A stretch of 64,000 bases of DNA. Source: Brumimicrobium aurantiacum (lineage in GTDB: Bacteria; Bacteroidota; Bacteroidia; Flavobacteriales_D; Crocinitomicaceae). The notes beneath the pieces are model-generated. The model was not told the DNA's origin. It ran no database searches and saw only the letters and a list, made by a program, of their open reading frames with translations. Where the stretch lies: contig NZ_QURB01000001.1 in NCBI RefSeq assembly GCF_003402975.1, positions 558,001-622,000 on the forward strand, read 5' to 3'. This document shows, in pieces, positions 53,687 through 63,184 of this stretch; position 1 is the stretch's first letter; each line of letters starts with the position of its first letter. Position numbers and translations under genes: made by a program.

Positions 53687-53702
53687 TGTTTCACGTGAAA
53701 CT
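53687..53702. other. parS centromere site A
   Basis: TGTTTCACGTGAAACT, 15 of 16 matches to the ParB-binding consensus TGTTTCACGTGAAACA, with a perfect 14-nt palindromic core. It overlaps the mnmG stop codon (complement of CTA at 53701-53703). Confidence 0.85.
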
Positions 53703-55566
53703 AACGACCTAAATATATCAAAAGAACATTGATATCACTAGGAGACACTCCACTAATTCGAGAGGCTTGACCAATTGTTTTCGGTTGAATATCTGTTAGC
53801 TTGTTCACAGCTTCCGCACTTAAACTACTGAGTTTTTCGAATTCAATTCCTTCTGGAATAATAACGTCTTCTAACCTGTTTAATTTATTAGCCACCTCTT
53901 GTTCACGATTAATATAACCTTCATACTTTAATTGTATCTCAACTTGCTCTAGAACTTCAGTAGACAAATCTTTAGTGAAATCTCGTAATTCTTGACTCAT
54001 TTCTAGCATCTGTTTCATACCAATATTTGGTCGAGTAATCAACTGACTTAATTTAACCTGTTGTTTAATTGGAGAAGATTTTAATGATTCAAGGACAGGA
54101 TTGGCATCACCCGGAATTACACCAATTTTAGATAATTTCTTTTTTAATGCTTTTACATTTTCAATCTTTTGATTCACATGATCAAGGCGTTCATCTGAAA
54201 TCATTCCAATAGCATGAGCAATAGGAGAGAGTCTTAAATCAGCATTATCCTGTCTCAAAAGAATACGATATTCAGCACGTGAAGTAAACATTCTGTATGG
54301 CTCTTCAGTTCCTTTCGTGATTAAATCATCAATCAAAACAGCGATATAAGCGTCAGAACGATTCAAAATAAACTCTTCTTTTTCTTGAACTTTTCGAGCT
54401 GCATTTATACCCGCCATTAATCCTTGACAAGCCGCTTCTTCGTATCCTGTTGTACCATTAATTTGTCCAGCAAAATACAACCCTGAAATCAATTTAGTTT
54501 CTAAAGTATGTTTCAATTGAGTAGGAGGGAAGTAGTCGTATTCTATAGCATAACCAGGTCTAAACATTTTCACTTCCTCAAAACCAGGAATAGTTTTTAA
54601 TGCTTCTAATTGAACTTCCTCCGGTAAACTTGTGCTAAAACCATTAACATATATTTCTACAGTATTCCAACCTTCAGGTTCAACAAATAATTGATGACGA
54701 TCACGCTCAGCGAAACGATCTATTTTATCTTCAATACTCGGACAATACCTAGGACCTTTAGACTTAATCGCACCATTAAACATAGGACTACGATCAAATC
54801 CAGTTTTTAGTATTTCATGCGTTTTCGGATTTGTATAAGTTACATGGCAAGGACGCTGTTCTGTTAAAGCTTGAGTTTCATCTGTAAAACTAAATTTACT
54901 TGCAACTGTATCACCACCTTGAACTTCCATCTTAGAATAATCTAATGACCTACCATCAACACGAGGGGGAGTTCCAGTTTTCATTCTTCCGGCCTCAAAT
55001 CCAAGTGCAATTAAATCTTCAGTAATTCCCGTTGAAGCACCTTCTCCAGCACGTCCACCTCCGTAGTTTTTTTCACCTAAATGAATAGTACCATTTAAAA
55101 AAGTACCACTGGTTAACACAACAGACTTGGCGAATATCTCCATACCCATTCTCGTTTTAACCCCAGTAATCGCACCATCCTTAGTTATGATTCCAGTCAC
55201 CATATCCTGCCAAAAATCGACATTATGGTTACGCTCTAAAAGCAATCGCCATTCTTCAGCAAATCGCATACGGTCGTTTTGAGTACGAGGAGACCACATT
55301 GCAGGTCCTTTACTCATATTTAACATTCGAAATTGAATTGCTGTTTTATCTGAGACAATACCAGATCCGCCTCCTAAGGCATCTATTTCTCGCAAGATTT
55401 GTCCTTTAGCAACTCCACCCATGGCAGGATTGCAAGACATTTGCGCTATAGTATTCATATTCATTGTTACAACTAGGGTAGAAGCCCCAAGCTTGGCAGC
55501 TGAGTTTGCAGCTTCACAACCTGCATGTCCAGCACCAACAACGATAACATCATATTCTTTTAACAT
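53701..55566 (-). CDS. mnmG: tRNA uridine 5-carboxymethylaminomethyl modification enzyme
   Basis: About 621 residues from the ATG at 55566 ([20 protein letters not shown]); the frame continues to a GTG at 55572, which is less likely. FAD-binding GxGxxG at the N-terminus, then [30 protein letters not shown], the [13 protein letters not shown] motif, YCPSIEDKI and the C-terminal GidA helical domain with [16 protein letters not shown]. With MnmE it installs cmnm5U34. It is bracketed by parS sites A and B and close to ybeY, a classic origin-proximal context (gidA). Confidence 0.96.
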   Translation of the reverse strand: MLKEYDVIVVGAGHAGCEAANSAAKLGASTLVVTMNMNTIAQMSCNPAMGGVAKGQILREIDALGGGSGIVSDKTAIQFRMLNMSKGPAMWSPRTQNDRMRFAEEWRLLLERNHNVDFWQDMVTGIITKDGAITGVKTRMGMEIFAKSVVLTSGTFLNGTIHLGEKNYGGGRAGEGASTGITEDLIALGFEAGRMKTGTPPRVDGRSLDYSKMEVQGGDTVASKFSFTDETQALTEQRPCHVTYTNPKTHEILKTGFDRSPMFNGAIKSKGPRYCPSIEDKIDRFAERDRHQLFVEPEGWNTVEIYVNGFSTSLPEEVQLEALKTIPGFEEVKMFRPGYAIEYDYFPPTQLKHTLETKLISGLYFAGQINGTTGYEEAACQGLMAGINAARKVQEKEEFILNRSDAYIAVLIDDLITKGTEEPYRMFTSRAEYRILLRQDNADLRLSPIAHAIGMISDERLDHVNQKIENVKALKKKLSKIGVIPGDANPVLESLKSSPIKQQVKLSQLITRPNIGMKQMLEMSQELRDFTKDLSTEVLEQVEIQLKYEGYINREQEVANKLNRLEDVIIPEGIEFEKLSSLSAEAVNKLTDIQPKTIGQASRISGVSPSDINVLLIYLGR

Positions 55567-55574
55567 ATCCACTT

Positions 55575-55590
55575 TGTTTCACGTGGAACA
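55575..55590. other. parS centromere site B
   Basis: TGTTTCACGTGGAACA, the exact reverse complement of the Bacillus subtilis parS consensus TGTTCCACGTGAAACA. It lies between the ybeY stop and the mnmG start, so it also occupies the mnmG leader. Confidence 0.92.
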
Positions 55591-55593
55591 AAA

Positions 55594-55998
55594 TTACAAC
55601 AGTGATAGATAGTAGTCCTCTTTTTTTCTCATTATTTCAATTTCTTTTGAACTTTTATCACCATATCCACACAAATGAAGTAAACCATGAACCAAAACAC
55701 GATTCAATTCTGTTTCACGTGAAACATTAAATTCATTCGCATTATCGATTATGCGGTCTAAAGAAATTAATAAATCACCGCTTACAGTATCACCCACACA
55801 ATAGTCAAAAGTGATGATATCGGTGTAATAATCATGATCTAGAAATTCAATATTCTTTTCTAATAACCACTCATCAGAACCAATAACAATAGATAAATCT
55901 GCAAGTATTTTACCTTCGTTTTCGACTACTTGTTCAAACCATTCTTGAACATGGTTTAACTCAGTAGGAGTAACATCAACAAACTGAAAATTGATCAT
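55594..55998 (-). CDS. ybeY: Endoribonuclease YbeY (16S rRNA maturation)
   Basis: A 134-residue metalloprotein. The zinc motif LVHGLLHLCGYGD holds the His ligands of the family HxxxHLxGYxH signature; the third His is replaced by Asp (GYGD). SIVIGSDEWL and the D(H/Y)YTDIITFDY segment match the family. It processes the 3' end of 16S rRNA and takes part in ribosome quality control. Its ATG overlaps the RsbW-like gene stop (TAATG), and parS site C (55711-55726) lies inside its coding sequence. Confidence 0.9.
   Translation of the reverse strand: MINFQFVDVTPTELNHVQEWFEQVVENEGKILADLSIVIGSDEWLLEKNIEFLDHDYYTDIITFDYCVGDTVSGDLLISLDRIIDNANEFNVSRETELNRVLVHGLLHLCGYGDKSSKEIEIMRKKEDYYLSLL
55711..55726. other. 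parS centromere site C (inside ybeY)
   Basis: TGTTTCACGTGAAACA, a perfect 16-nt palindrome and full match to the parS consensus, embedded in the ybeY reading frame (encoding NVSRETE). A functional site inside a coding region is common for parS. Confidence 0.93.
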
Positions 55999-56414
55999 TA
56001 TAGGTTAGAAAAAGTTAAAACTACTCTTGAACCATTTTCTTCAAAAAGAACATCATCTGCTAATGATTTCATCAAGAAAATTCCACGTCCAGATTCTTTC
56101 TCAATATTTTCTGGCGCCGTAGGATCAGGTAAATTATCGAAAGCAAATCCAGCGCCTTCATCTTGAACTACGAAACTCAATTCTTTATCGTTTTGTCGTA
56201 CTGATAAAACTACATTTTTATTGACATCTTCTGAATTCCCGTGTTGAATTGCATTATTAACAGCTTCTGTAACGGCAATTAAAATATTACCATAATTATC
56301 TTCATGCACAGTATGATTTTTACAAATGGTATCAACCATTGATTCGGCAATACTAATATTGTTAACATCAGAGGCGAATGACACAGATTCAATTTCCTTA
56401 TAACTTGCTTTCAT
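55998..56414 (-). CDS. RsbW-like anti-sigma factor / serine-protein kinase ATPase
   Basis: A 138-residue HATPase_c2 (GHKL) protein. The N-box is ILIAVTEAVNNAIQHGN, the G1 region VQDEGAGFAFDNLPDP, the G2 region GRGIFLMKSLADDV. It is an isolated ATPase module without sensor or dimerisation domains, as in RsbW/SpoIIAB partner-switching proteins. No anti-anti-sigma (STAS) or sigma gene is adjacent, so its partners are elsewhere. It is the middle gene between the DUF4175 protein gene and ybeY and overlaps the latter by one base. Confidence 0.87.
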   Translation of the reverse strand: MKASYKEIESVSFASDVNNISIAESMVDTICKNHTVHEDNYGNILIAVTEAVNNAIQHGNSEDVNKNVVLSVRQNDKELSFVVQDEGAGFAFDNLPDPTAPENIEKESGRGIFLMKSLADDVLFEENGSRVVLTFSNL

Positions 56415-56440
56415 ATAATCTATATATCAAACAGAAGACA

Positions 56441-59400
56441 TCAATTAACATTCAAAAAATAAGCATTGGCTTTCTCCTTGTAATACTTGCTAAAAGAAGG
56501 ATCTAATGTTCTAAGTAACTCAATTTGTTTTTCTTTTTGTTTCTTATACTCCAAAAACTCAATTTGGTTACCATTCTCTACATTTTTTCCTGAATTACTT
56601 TCTCTTTTTTCATCTAAACCTCTTTCTTGCATCGCTTTCTCGCTCTCCAAAAGTCTTGTCATAATGCGTTGTTGACGTTCAATCAATTCAGCGTTCCACT
56701 CTTTATTTATTAGTTTATTTTCTTGCTCTTCTAGCTCTTTCATCAATTCATTCAACTTATTTCCATCTCCGCTACCATCTTTATTCATTTGGTCTTTCAA
56801 TTCCTGTAGTTTCTTTTGCATAGCATTTTGTTGGGCTGCCATTTTTGCTGCTTGTTGGGAATTCATTGGCAACATTCCTCCTTGCTTACCACCAGGTTTA
56901 TCGCCACCAGGATTTGATCCTTTCTTCATATTTTCTAATTGTTTTTTCAGCATTTCTTTCATGCCTTCAACATCATTAGGTGCACCTTGACCTGGCTTTC
57001 CTTTTCCAGGACTTCCTTCCCCTGGTTTATCGCAACTTTGGTTTCCTTGCATTTGAGCCATGCTTTTCTGTGCATTCTCCAACGATTCATTTAAAAACAA
57101 TGCCAAATTATTTAAGCTCGTCATAGCAAACTGTTGTTTAGTTTGAAGTTGAGAAGATTCTCTTTCACCAATATGAGTAGGTATATATTTGTATTGTTTT
57201 TCTAATGTAGAAAGCTCTTGTTCAATAAAGGATGACACTTTCGTTAAACGGTCAGCTAAACTTCGTAGACTATCTTTAATTGGATTCAGATTATCCATAA
57301 TGCTACGTTGTTCTTTTCCTAAAGCAACAAATTGTGGATCGTATTTACCAGTTTCTCTAAAGGATTGCATATTCTCTTCTTGGTCGAAACTTAATTGCAT
57401 GAGATTTTCTAATAATGCACGTAAAGCTTCTATATCTTCCTGTTTTTGTTTTTGCTGACTAGACTGCATTTGAGCAGACATTTGAGAAGCCATTTCCTCC
57501 ATCTTTTCGCTAGCATTTTCTTGTTTCTCTCCAGCAGAAGACTTCTTACCATTCTTTAAATCATCAGAAGCATCTTTCATTTCTTTCTGAACATCCTCAC
57601 CTGATTCTTCTAAATCTTCTAGTTGAAAAGGTCGCTTTAATTCCTCGTTTTTCTTCAACATTTCTTCTAAGTCCTTCTGAACATTCTCAAATTCTTTCTT
57701 TAAATCCTCTTGTTCTTTAGCACCTATATCTTCTTCCTTATTTCCGGATTCAAGATCATTTTTTAAATCCTCTTGTTTCTTGGCTAAATCTTCTAAAGAT
57801 TTTTGAAGATCTTCTACTCGTTCTTCTACATCCATCTTTTTCAACATTTCCATGGTACGATCTAACTGACGATCCATTTCTTCGGCAGACATTTCGCTTT
57901 CTTCCATTTTCTCTAGAAGATTTTTACTGTCGTTCTGCTTCATCATTTCTTCTAGTTCCTTCAATAATTCTTCAAGTTCTTCATCCATTACAGACTCCAT
58001 TAATTTTTCAAGCTCTTTTTGCTTCTCTATTAATTTTTCATCCATAGGACTCAACTTAGATTTCTCTTCAAAGGAAGACTTCATTTTATTCTTCAATTGC
58101 TCTAAACGTTCCTTTAATGACTTTTGATTTTCTTGAAGATTCTGCATTTGTTTTTGTTGTTGCCATGACGAACTTTTAGAATTAGACATTTCCTTTTTTA
58201 ATTGATTGATTTGATCTTTAAAATCTTTTGTTTCTCGAATCAATTCTTTTAATTCCTCTTTGGCATTGTCTGTTTCCTCATTACGTTTCTCTTGCAATTC
58301 ATTTAAAGAAGGTGTTTTATATTGATACACATTTGACTTTGTAGATTTAGGTCCATTAACTCCATCGTTATCAAAAACAGTGAAGAAATAAGAAACTTGA
58401 TCTTCTAAAGACAGATTTAATTGACCAATATCAAATGTCATAGAAAAAGGTGATTCCTTTCCACTTATTCCAGGAACAGATATAGATTCATTAATTTCTT
58501 TACCATCCTTCTTGCGAATAGTATAATTAAAAGTTACCCGTGATAAACCATGATCATCTTGAACATTACCTGAAAAATAAACTTTAGTTTTTTGAACTGA
58601 ATCATTTCTTGAATTCAATGAAATACGCGGAAATTCGTCCTTAACAACATTAATAAAAAATTCAGTGGTATCTAATGTTTCGATTTCTTTGTTTCGCAAA
58701 ATGAAAGATAAAACGGAAGTCTCTTTAGCAATCTGAGAAAATCTAAAACCAGCAGCATCACTAAAATTAAAAACTGTATCTCTTGCATGAACTGAAAGTG
58801 ATTTTGTATTTTTTGTAATTCCATTCCATGTAACTTGAGTACCTTCTGGTAAAATAAGATCACCAGGATTATCAATCGTTTCTTTTGCGCGATTTAAATA
58901 CGAAGGATAAGTTAGATCGACATTTAAATGTCCTAAAGAAGTTCTTTTTACAACATCAATGGAATAGTTTTCTGAAATAGCATTAATCGCTTTAAAACGA
59001 AAAGATAAATCGTTATTAAGATTTGAAAAGGTAAATGCAGCTTTATTTTTTGCCGTTTTTTCCATTAAAAAGGTTCCTTCCTCACTTTCAATATACACGC
59101 GATCAGGCAATGCTTTACCAGGATTAGGAGTCAACAAAACTTCAATCTGAATAGGATTTCCTTCTTCAACAATAAGTTCATCATTTACAATTTCGAAAGT
59201 ATAATCTGGAGCGACAGTAAATACTTGGTCATATTTTATTAAACGTTGAGTACTATCCGTCAGAAAATTTGGCGCTACGATTCCTATTAAAACAACAGTG
59301 GTTAGTACAGGAATAAAATACCTTAGAAATTTTTTATTCGCTGAATAATCTATTGCAGAAGTAAAAGTTAAAGTATTGAGTTGAGCTGAATTTTGAGCTA

Positions 59401-59794
59401 TACTTGCTTTAAGAAAATCAATATTCTTAGGATTAGCGGAAGTTGATTCTTTCAGTTGAAGTGTATTCAATAATTTATCATTTACGTCAGGAAAAAAATC
59501 ACCGATAATATGAGCAGCCTGAAATCGACTTATTCTTTTTCCGAAAGAAAATAATTTAGACAATGGAACTATAAAGTATTTGAAAAGAACAAAACCGTTC
59601 AATACGATAAAAGAAAAGAATAAAACACCTCGAATAAAAGAATTGAAACGACCTATATATTCTAAACCACTTATCAATAAAAAAGTAGATAGAAAAATAA
59701 TGGCAAAAAGGAATAATCCTTTAATCATTAAATTCTTGTAATACTTACGGATAAATGCATCCACTTGGTTTATTAAATCATCGAAAGCTCCCAT
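56441..59794 (-). CDS. DUF4175-family membrane protein with very long coiled coil
   Basis: About 1117 residues from the ATG at 59794 (MGAFDDLINQVDAFIRK). Three TM helices (roughly 27-47, 60-78, 155-175) are followed by a beta-rich extracytoplasmic region with Ig-like segments (about 180-490). Then comes a 400-residue highly charged coiled coil rich in E, K, Q and M (about 500-800), a Gly/Pro/Lys-rich linker (SPGKGKPGQGAPND), and more coiled coil. I know this architecture as DUF4175 in Bacteroidetes, function unproven. Position directly before the RsbW-like gene and ybeY suggests co-transcription. Confidence 0.83.
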   Translation of the reverse strand: MGAFDDLINQVDAFIRKYYKNLMIKGLFLFAIIFLSTFLLISGLEYIGRFNSFIRGVLFFSFIVLNGFVLFKYFIVPLSKLFSFGKRISRFQAAHIIGDFFPDVNDKLLNTLQLKESTSANPKNIDFLKASIAQNSAQLNTLTFTSAIDYSANKKFLRYFIPVLTTVVLIGIVAPNFLTDSTQRLIKYDQVFTVAPDYTFEIVNDELIVEEGNPIQIEVLLTPNPGKALPDRVYIESEEGTFLMEKTAKNKAAFTFSNLNNDLSFRFKAINAISENYSIDVVKRTSLGHLNVDLTYPSYLNRAKETIDNPGDLILPEGTQVTWNGITKNTKSLSVHARDTVFNFSDAAGFRFSQIAKETSVLSFILRNKEIETLDTTEFFINVVKDEFPRISLNSRNDSVQKTKVYFSGNVQDDHGLSRVTFNYTIRKKDGKEINESISVPGISGKESPFSMTFDIGQLNLSLEDQVSYFFTVFDNDGVNGPKSTKSNVYQYKTPSLNELQEKRNEETDNAKEELKELIRETKDFKDQINQLKKEMSNSKSSSWQQQKQMQNLQENQKSLKERLEQLKNKMKSSFEEKSKLSPMDEKLIEKQKELEKLMESVMDEELEELLKELEEMMKQNDSKNLLEKMEESEMSAEEMDRQLDRTMEMLKKMDVEERVEDLQKSLEDLAKKQEDLKNDLESGNKEEDIGAKEQEDLKKEFENVQKDLEEMLKKNEELKRPFQLEDLEESGEDVQKEMKDASDDLKNGKKSSAGEKQENASEKMEEMASQMSAQMQSSQQKQKQEDIEALRALLENLMQLSFDQEENMQSFRETGKYDPQFVALGKEQRSIMDNLNPIKDSLRSLADRLTKVSSFIEQELSTLEKQYKYIPTHIGERESSQLQTKQQFAMTSLNNLALFLNESLENAQKSMAQMQGNQSCDKPGEGSPGKGKPGQGAPNDVEGMKEMLKKQLENMKKGSNPGGDKPGGKQGGMLPMNSQQAAKMAAQQNAMQKKLQELKDQMNKDGSGDGNKLNELMKELEEQENKLINKEWNAELIERQQRIMTRLLESEKAMQERGLDEKRESNSGKNVENGNQIEFLEYKKQKEKQIELLRTLDPSFSKYYKEKANAYFLNVN

Positions 59795-60021
59795 TTTGAA
59801 TGTCAAATTGAATTTAAAGTAATTATAAGTAAAAAAAGCATTAACAGCATAAGAATACCTTGTAAGTCAACGAAAAAAACATCAATAAGTTTTCTATGAA
59901 GACAATGAAATCCGTGAAAAAATTAAAAAATCGAAAAGAAAGAACAAAAAGAGAAGGGGAGAAGTAAGAAAAATAAAATCAATTTTTAAAGAGAACTATG
60001 GATAAAGGCAATGTAATCAAT

Positions 60022-60029
60022 TATCTTTG
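60022..60029 (+). promoter_or_regulatory. -7 element of gltX
   Basis: TATCTTTG, a perfect TAnnTTTG, 18 nt upstream of the ATG at 60048. The predicted leader is about 12 nt. The rest of the gap 59795-60047 is AT-rich with no gene seen. Confidence 0.55.
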
Positions 60030-60047
60030 CATAAAAATTTAGAATTT

Positions 60048-61580
60048 ATGTCAGATAAATCAGTTCGCGTAAGGTTTGCGCCATCACCAACCGGTCCTCT
60101 ACACATGGGAGGAGTTCGTACTGCATTATATAATTATTTATTTGCAAAGAAACATAACGGTACATTTATATTAAGAGTAGAAGATACAGATCAAACAAGA
60201 TTTGTTGAAGGAGCAGAAGAGTATATTATGGAAGCTCTAAAATGGTGTGGAATTACTCCAGACGAAGGTCAAGGTATTGGAGGTGATTATGGACCTTACA
60301 AACAATCTGAACGTCAAGCAATTTATAAACCATATGCAGAGCAATTAATTGCAAATGGAAAAGCGTATTATGCATTTGATACTTCAGAGGATTTAGACAA
60401 AATGCGTAAGCAAGCGATACAAATGAAAATGCCGAACTGGCAATACAATTCAGTAACGCGAACTTCAATGCAAAATTCATTGACTTTACCAGAAGATGAA
60501 GTTCAAAAAAGATTGGCAAATGGAGATCCTTACGTTATTCGTTTCAAAATGCCACGCAATGAAGATGTAAGATTTGAGGATGAAATTAGAGGATGGGTTG
60601 TAGTAAACACAAACAATCTTGATGATAAAGTATTATTTAAGAGTGATGGAATGCCAACTTACCACTTAGCAAATATTGTAGATGACCATACAATGGAAAT
60701 TTCACATGTAATTAGAGGTGAAGAATGGTTGCCATCAGCACCGCTTCACGTTTTATTGTATGAAGCTTTTGAATGGGAAGCACCAAAATTTGCGCACTGT
60801 CCATTGCTTTTACGCCCAGATGGAAACGGAAAATTATCTAAAAGAGATGGAGATCGATTAGGTTTCCCTGTTTTCCCTATTGATTGGTTTACGGCAGACG
60901 GAGAGAAATATTCAGGTTATAGAGAACAAGGATATTTGGCTGGTGCGTTCACCAATATGTTAGCTTTCTTAGGGTGGAATCCTGGTACGACTCAAGAGAT
61001 TTTTTCATTAGAAGAAATGGTTGAAGCATTTTCTTTGGAAAGAGTAAGTAAGGCAGGAGCAAAATTTGATGCAGACAAAACGAAATGGTTCCAACAACAA
61101 TATTTACGAGCTGCTTCAGAAAAAGAATTAACAAACTTACTGCGTGAAGAAGTTGGAGATGAAATTAAGGACATCAGCGATGAGTATATTGCTCAAGCAT
61201 GTCATTTAATGAAAGAAAGAGCAACATTTGTTGAGGATATTTATTCAGAAGGAGAATATTTATTTAAAAACCCAACAGAGTTTGATGCAAAAACTGTGAG
61301 AAAAAAATGGAAAGATAACGCAGCTGAACTTATTACAGCATGGCGCGAAGCACTTTCTAAAATCGAAAACTTTGATGCAGTAACAATAGAAGAAACTTTC
61401 AAAGCATTCCTTGCAGAGAAAGAACTAGGTATTGGTAAAGTATTGCCATTATTTAGGCTTGTAATCACAGGAAAAGGAATGGGACCGAGTATGTTTGAAA
61501 TTACTGCATTATTAGGCAAAGAAGAAAGTTTACAAAGAATCGATGCCAATACACCAACAATTGTAAAATTGAAAGATTAG
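60048..61580 (+). CDS. gltX: Glutamyl-tRNA synthetase
   Basis: About 510 residues from the ATG at 60048 (MSDKSVRVRFAPSPTG). The frame can be pushed back only to a TTG that lies within the -7 element. HIGH-type motif PSPTGPLHMGGVRTALYN, LRVEDTDQTRF, and KMSKS-type motif KLSKRDGD. The ILPLFR-like C-terminal helical anticodon domain includes LPLFRLVITGKGMGPSMFE. Charges tRNA-Glu for translation and as the precursor for haem synthesis. folB follows after one base, so the two are co-transcribed. Confidence 0.96.
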   Translation: MSDKSVRVRFAPSPTGPLHMGGVRTALYNYLFAKKHNGTFILRVEDTDQTRFVEGAEEYIMEALKWCGITPDEGQGIGGDYGPYKQSERQAIYKPYAEQLIANGKAYYAFDTSEDLDKMRKQAIQMKMPNWQYNSVTRTSMQNSLTLPEDEVQKRLANGDPYVIRFKMPRNEDVRFEDEIRGWVVVNTNNLDDKVLFKSDGMPTYHLANIVDDHTMEISHVIRGEEWLPSAPLHVLLYEAFEWEAPKFAHCPLLLRPDGNGKLSKRDGDRLGFPVFPIDWFTADGEKYSGYREQGYLAGAFTNMLAFLGWNPGTTQEIFSLEEMVEAFSLERVSKAGAKFDADKTKWFQQQYLRAASEKELTNLLREEVGDEIKDISDEYIAQACHLMKERATFVEDIYSEGEYLFKNPTEFDAKTVRKKWKDNAAELITAWREALSKIENFDAVTIEETFKAFLAEKELGIGKVLPLFRLVITGKGMGPSMFEITALLGKEESLQRIDANTPTIVKLKD

Positions 61581-61581
61581 T

Positions 61582-61935
61582 ATGCAACATACAATTGAGG
61601 TTAACGGAATAAAGCGTTATGCTTATCACGGATGTTTGGAAGAAGAAGGTAAAATCGGTGGACATTACACGGTGGATGTGTCTATTGTTACTGATTTTAC
61701 AGCTTCCTTTGCTTCTGATGAATTATCAGATACAGTAGATTATGTAAAAATTAATCAAATTGTTGCAGAGGAGATGGACATCCGTTCTAAATTGATTGAA
61801 CATGTCGGATATAGAATTCTTCAAAGATTGCAGAAAGAAATTGATGGTGTAATTCATTCTAGAGTTAAAGTTATTAAACATTGTCCACCAATTGGAGGAG
61901 ATGTGAACGACGTTGCAATTATTATTGAACAATAA
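61582..61935 (+). CDS. folB: Dihydroneopterin aldolase
   Basis: A 117-residue enzyme of folate synthesis converting 7,8-dihydroneopterin to 6-hydroxymethyl-7,8-dihydropterin and glycolaldehyde. The N-terminus IEVNGIKRYAYHGCLEEEGKIGG and the catalytic segment DTVDYVKINQIV match the family; KLIEHVGYRIL and KHCPPIGGDVNDVAIIIE complete it. Starts one base after the gltX stop. Confidence 0.93.
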   Translation: MQHTIEVNGIKRYAYHGCLEEEGKIGGHYTVDVSIVTDFTASFASDELSDTVDYVKINQIVAEEMDIRSKLIEHVGYRILQRLQKEIDGVIHSRVKVIKHCPPIGGDVNDVAIIIEQ

Positions 61936-62001
61936 CCTATTCATTTAGAGCTGTGTAAGTAAAAACTCAAAATTTCTAATTCTAGAAACAAAAAATATTA
62001 T

Positions 62002-62009
62002 TATATTTG
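62002..62009 (+). promoter_or_regulatory. -7 element of the tRNA-Cys gene
   Basis: TATATTTG, a perfect TAnnTTTG, 13 nt upstream of the mature tRNA 5' end. Confidence 0.6.
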
Positions 62010-62022
62010 CAGTCCAATTAAT

Positions 62023-62093
62023 GGTCCTGTGGCCGAGTGGCTAGGCAGTGGTCTGCAAAACCATCTACAGCAGTTCGAATCTGCTCGGGACCT
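62023..62093 (+). tRNA. tRNA-Cys (anticodon GCA)
   Basis: A full cloverleaf is visible: acceptor GGTCCTG/CGGGACC (one G-U), D arm GCCGAGTGGCTAGGC, anticodon stem GTGGT/ACCAT around loop CTGCAAA, and T arm with GTTCGAATC. The discriminator base is T, as required for Cys identity. The CCA tail is not encoded. Confidence 0.95.
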
Positions 62094-62094
62094 C

Positions 62095-62128
62095 AAAAGC
62101 TCTTAACTTCAAAAGTTAGGAGCTTTTT
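62095..62128 (+). terminator. Rho-independent terminator after tRNA-Cys
   Basis: A 15-bp stem (AAAAGCTCTTAACTT / AAGTTAGGAGCTTTT, one G-U) around loop CAAA, followed by T residues, directly after the tRNA gene. Confidence 0.9.
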
Positions 62129-62217
62129 TTATTTAATTCCCTTTCAAATAATATAATTAGTCAGTTAAATTTAGTATATTAGAAGTGCTGAAAGCGTCAC
62201 AGGTAACAAACATTTGT

Positions 62218-62225
62218 TATTTTTG
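62218..62225 (+). promoter_or_regulatory. -7 element of the universal stress protein gene
   Basis: TATTTTTG, a perfect TAnnTTTG, 29 nt upstream of the ATG at 62255. Confidence 0.5.
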
Positions 62226-62254
62226 TTGTGAGCTATATAAACCATATACTAATT

Positions 62255-63076
62255 ATGTCCGACAAAAGTTTTATCGTTCCTCACGATTTTTCAGAGGTAG
62301 CAGATTGCGCTTTAAACCACGCAATTACGACAGCAAAAGTTGTTAATGCTAAGGTATACATCCTTCATGTTGTTTCTAAGAACAAAGAGATTTCTGGAGC
62401 AGAAAAAAAACTGAATGAAGTTATTGCATCACATGAAGCAGTAGAAGTAGAGTTAATCCCAAAAGTGAGGGTAGGAACGATCTTTGAAGATATCGGAGAT
62501 TTTGCTGCAGAACACCACGCTGAATTAATCTTTATGGGAACACACGGAGCTTCAGGATGGCAACACATTTCAGGTTCACATGCATTGAAAGTAATTACAC
62601 ATTCAACAGTTCCATTCATTATTGTTCAACAAAAACCATTAGGCGAAAATGGATACGATGATATTGTTGTTCCACTTGATTTACATAAAGAAACTAAACA
62701 AAAGTTAGCAATCGTTGCTTCAATGGCGAAATTCTTTGAATCAAGAGTTCATGTAATTACTCCAAATGAAACTGATGAATTCCTTAAGAACAAAGTAACA
62801 GCGAACATTCTATTCTCTAAGCGATTCTTCGAAGAAAGAGGAATTGAGATGACTGCTACTTTAGCGCCAAGTAATGGATTTGATAAGGAAGTTGTAAAAT
62901 TAGCCATTGAAAAAGATGCTGATTTAATTGCAATTATGAACCAAAATAAAAGTAACTATCTAGGTGCTTTTGGATCAAATTATGAACAGTACATGATTAC
63001 CAACGATGCTGAAATACCAACATTAGTGGTAAACCCAATAGAAACACCTTATGGAAGTAGTGTTTTGTTTTCATAG
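62255..63076 (+). CDS. Universal stress protein, two UspA domains in tandem
   Basis: About 273 residues from the ATG at 62255 (MSDKSFIVPHDFSEVADCAL); the earlier GTG start would add a leader not seen in the family. The first UspA domain ends in the ATP-binding signature MGTHGASGWQHISGSHALKVI with G-x2-G-x9-G-S pattern. The second (from about residue 145, YDDIVVPLDLH) has the fold but lacks that signature (IAIMNQNKSNYLG), so only one site should bind ATP. Such proteins aid survival in stress or stationary phase. A single gene with its own promoter and terminator. Confidence 0.88.
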   Translation: MSDKSFIVPHDFSEVADCALNHAITTAKVVNAKVYILHVVSKNKEISGAEKKLNEVIASHEAVEVELIPKVRVGTIFEDIGDFAAEHHAELIFMGTHGASGWQHISGSHALKVITHSTVPFIIVQQKPLGENGYDDIVVPLDLHKETKQKLAIVASMAKFFESRVHVITPNETDEFLKNKVTANILFSKRFFEERGIEMTATLAPSNGFDKEVVKLAIEKDADLIAIMNQNKSNYLGAFGSNYEQYMITNDAEIPTLVVNPIETPYGSSVLFS

Positions 63077-63094
63077 ACAGTAAAAAAATTAAAA

Positions 63095-63119
63095 AAAAGA
63101 CCGTTAATGACGGTCTTTT
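63095..63119. terminator. Bidirectional terminator between Usp and cyclase-HD genes
   Basis: AAAAGACCGT-TAATG-ACGGTCTTTT, a 10-bp perfect stem with A runs before and T runs after, working for both convergent transcripts. Confidence 0.88.
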
Positions 63120-63184
63120 TTTTGGTCTATACTTTCCTATCATTAAAATGATTAGCTCACTAAAAAAGCGATTTAAAGATAAAT

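Noticed and set aside
59795-60047. oriC between the DUF4175 gene and gltX
   Set aside because: The gap is AT-rich and parS sites are a few kb away, but I see at most one DnaA-box-like sequence (TATGGATAA near 59998) and no cluster, so an origin is not supported.
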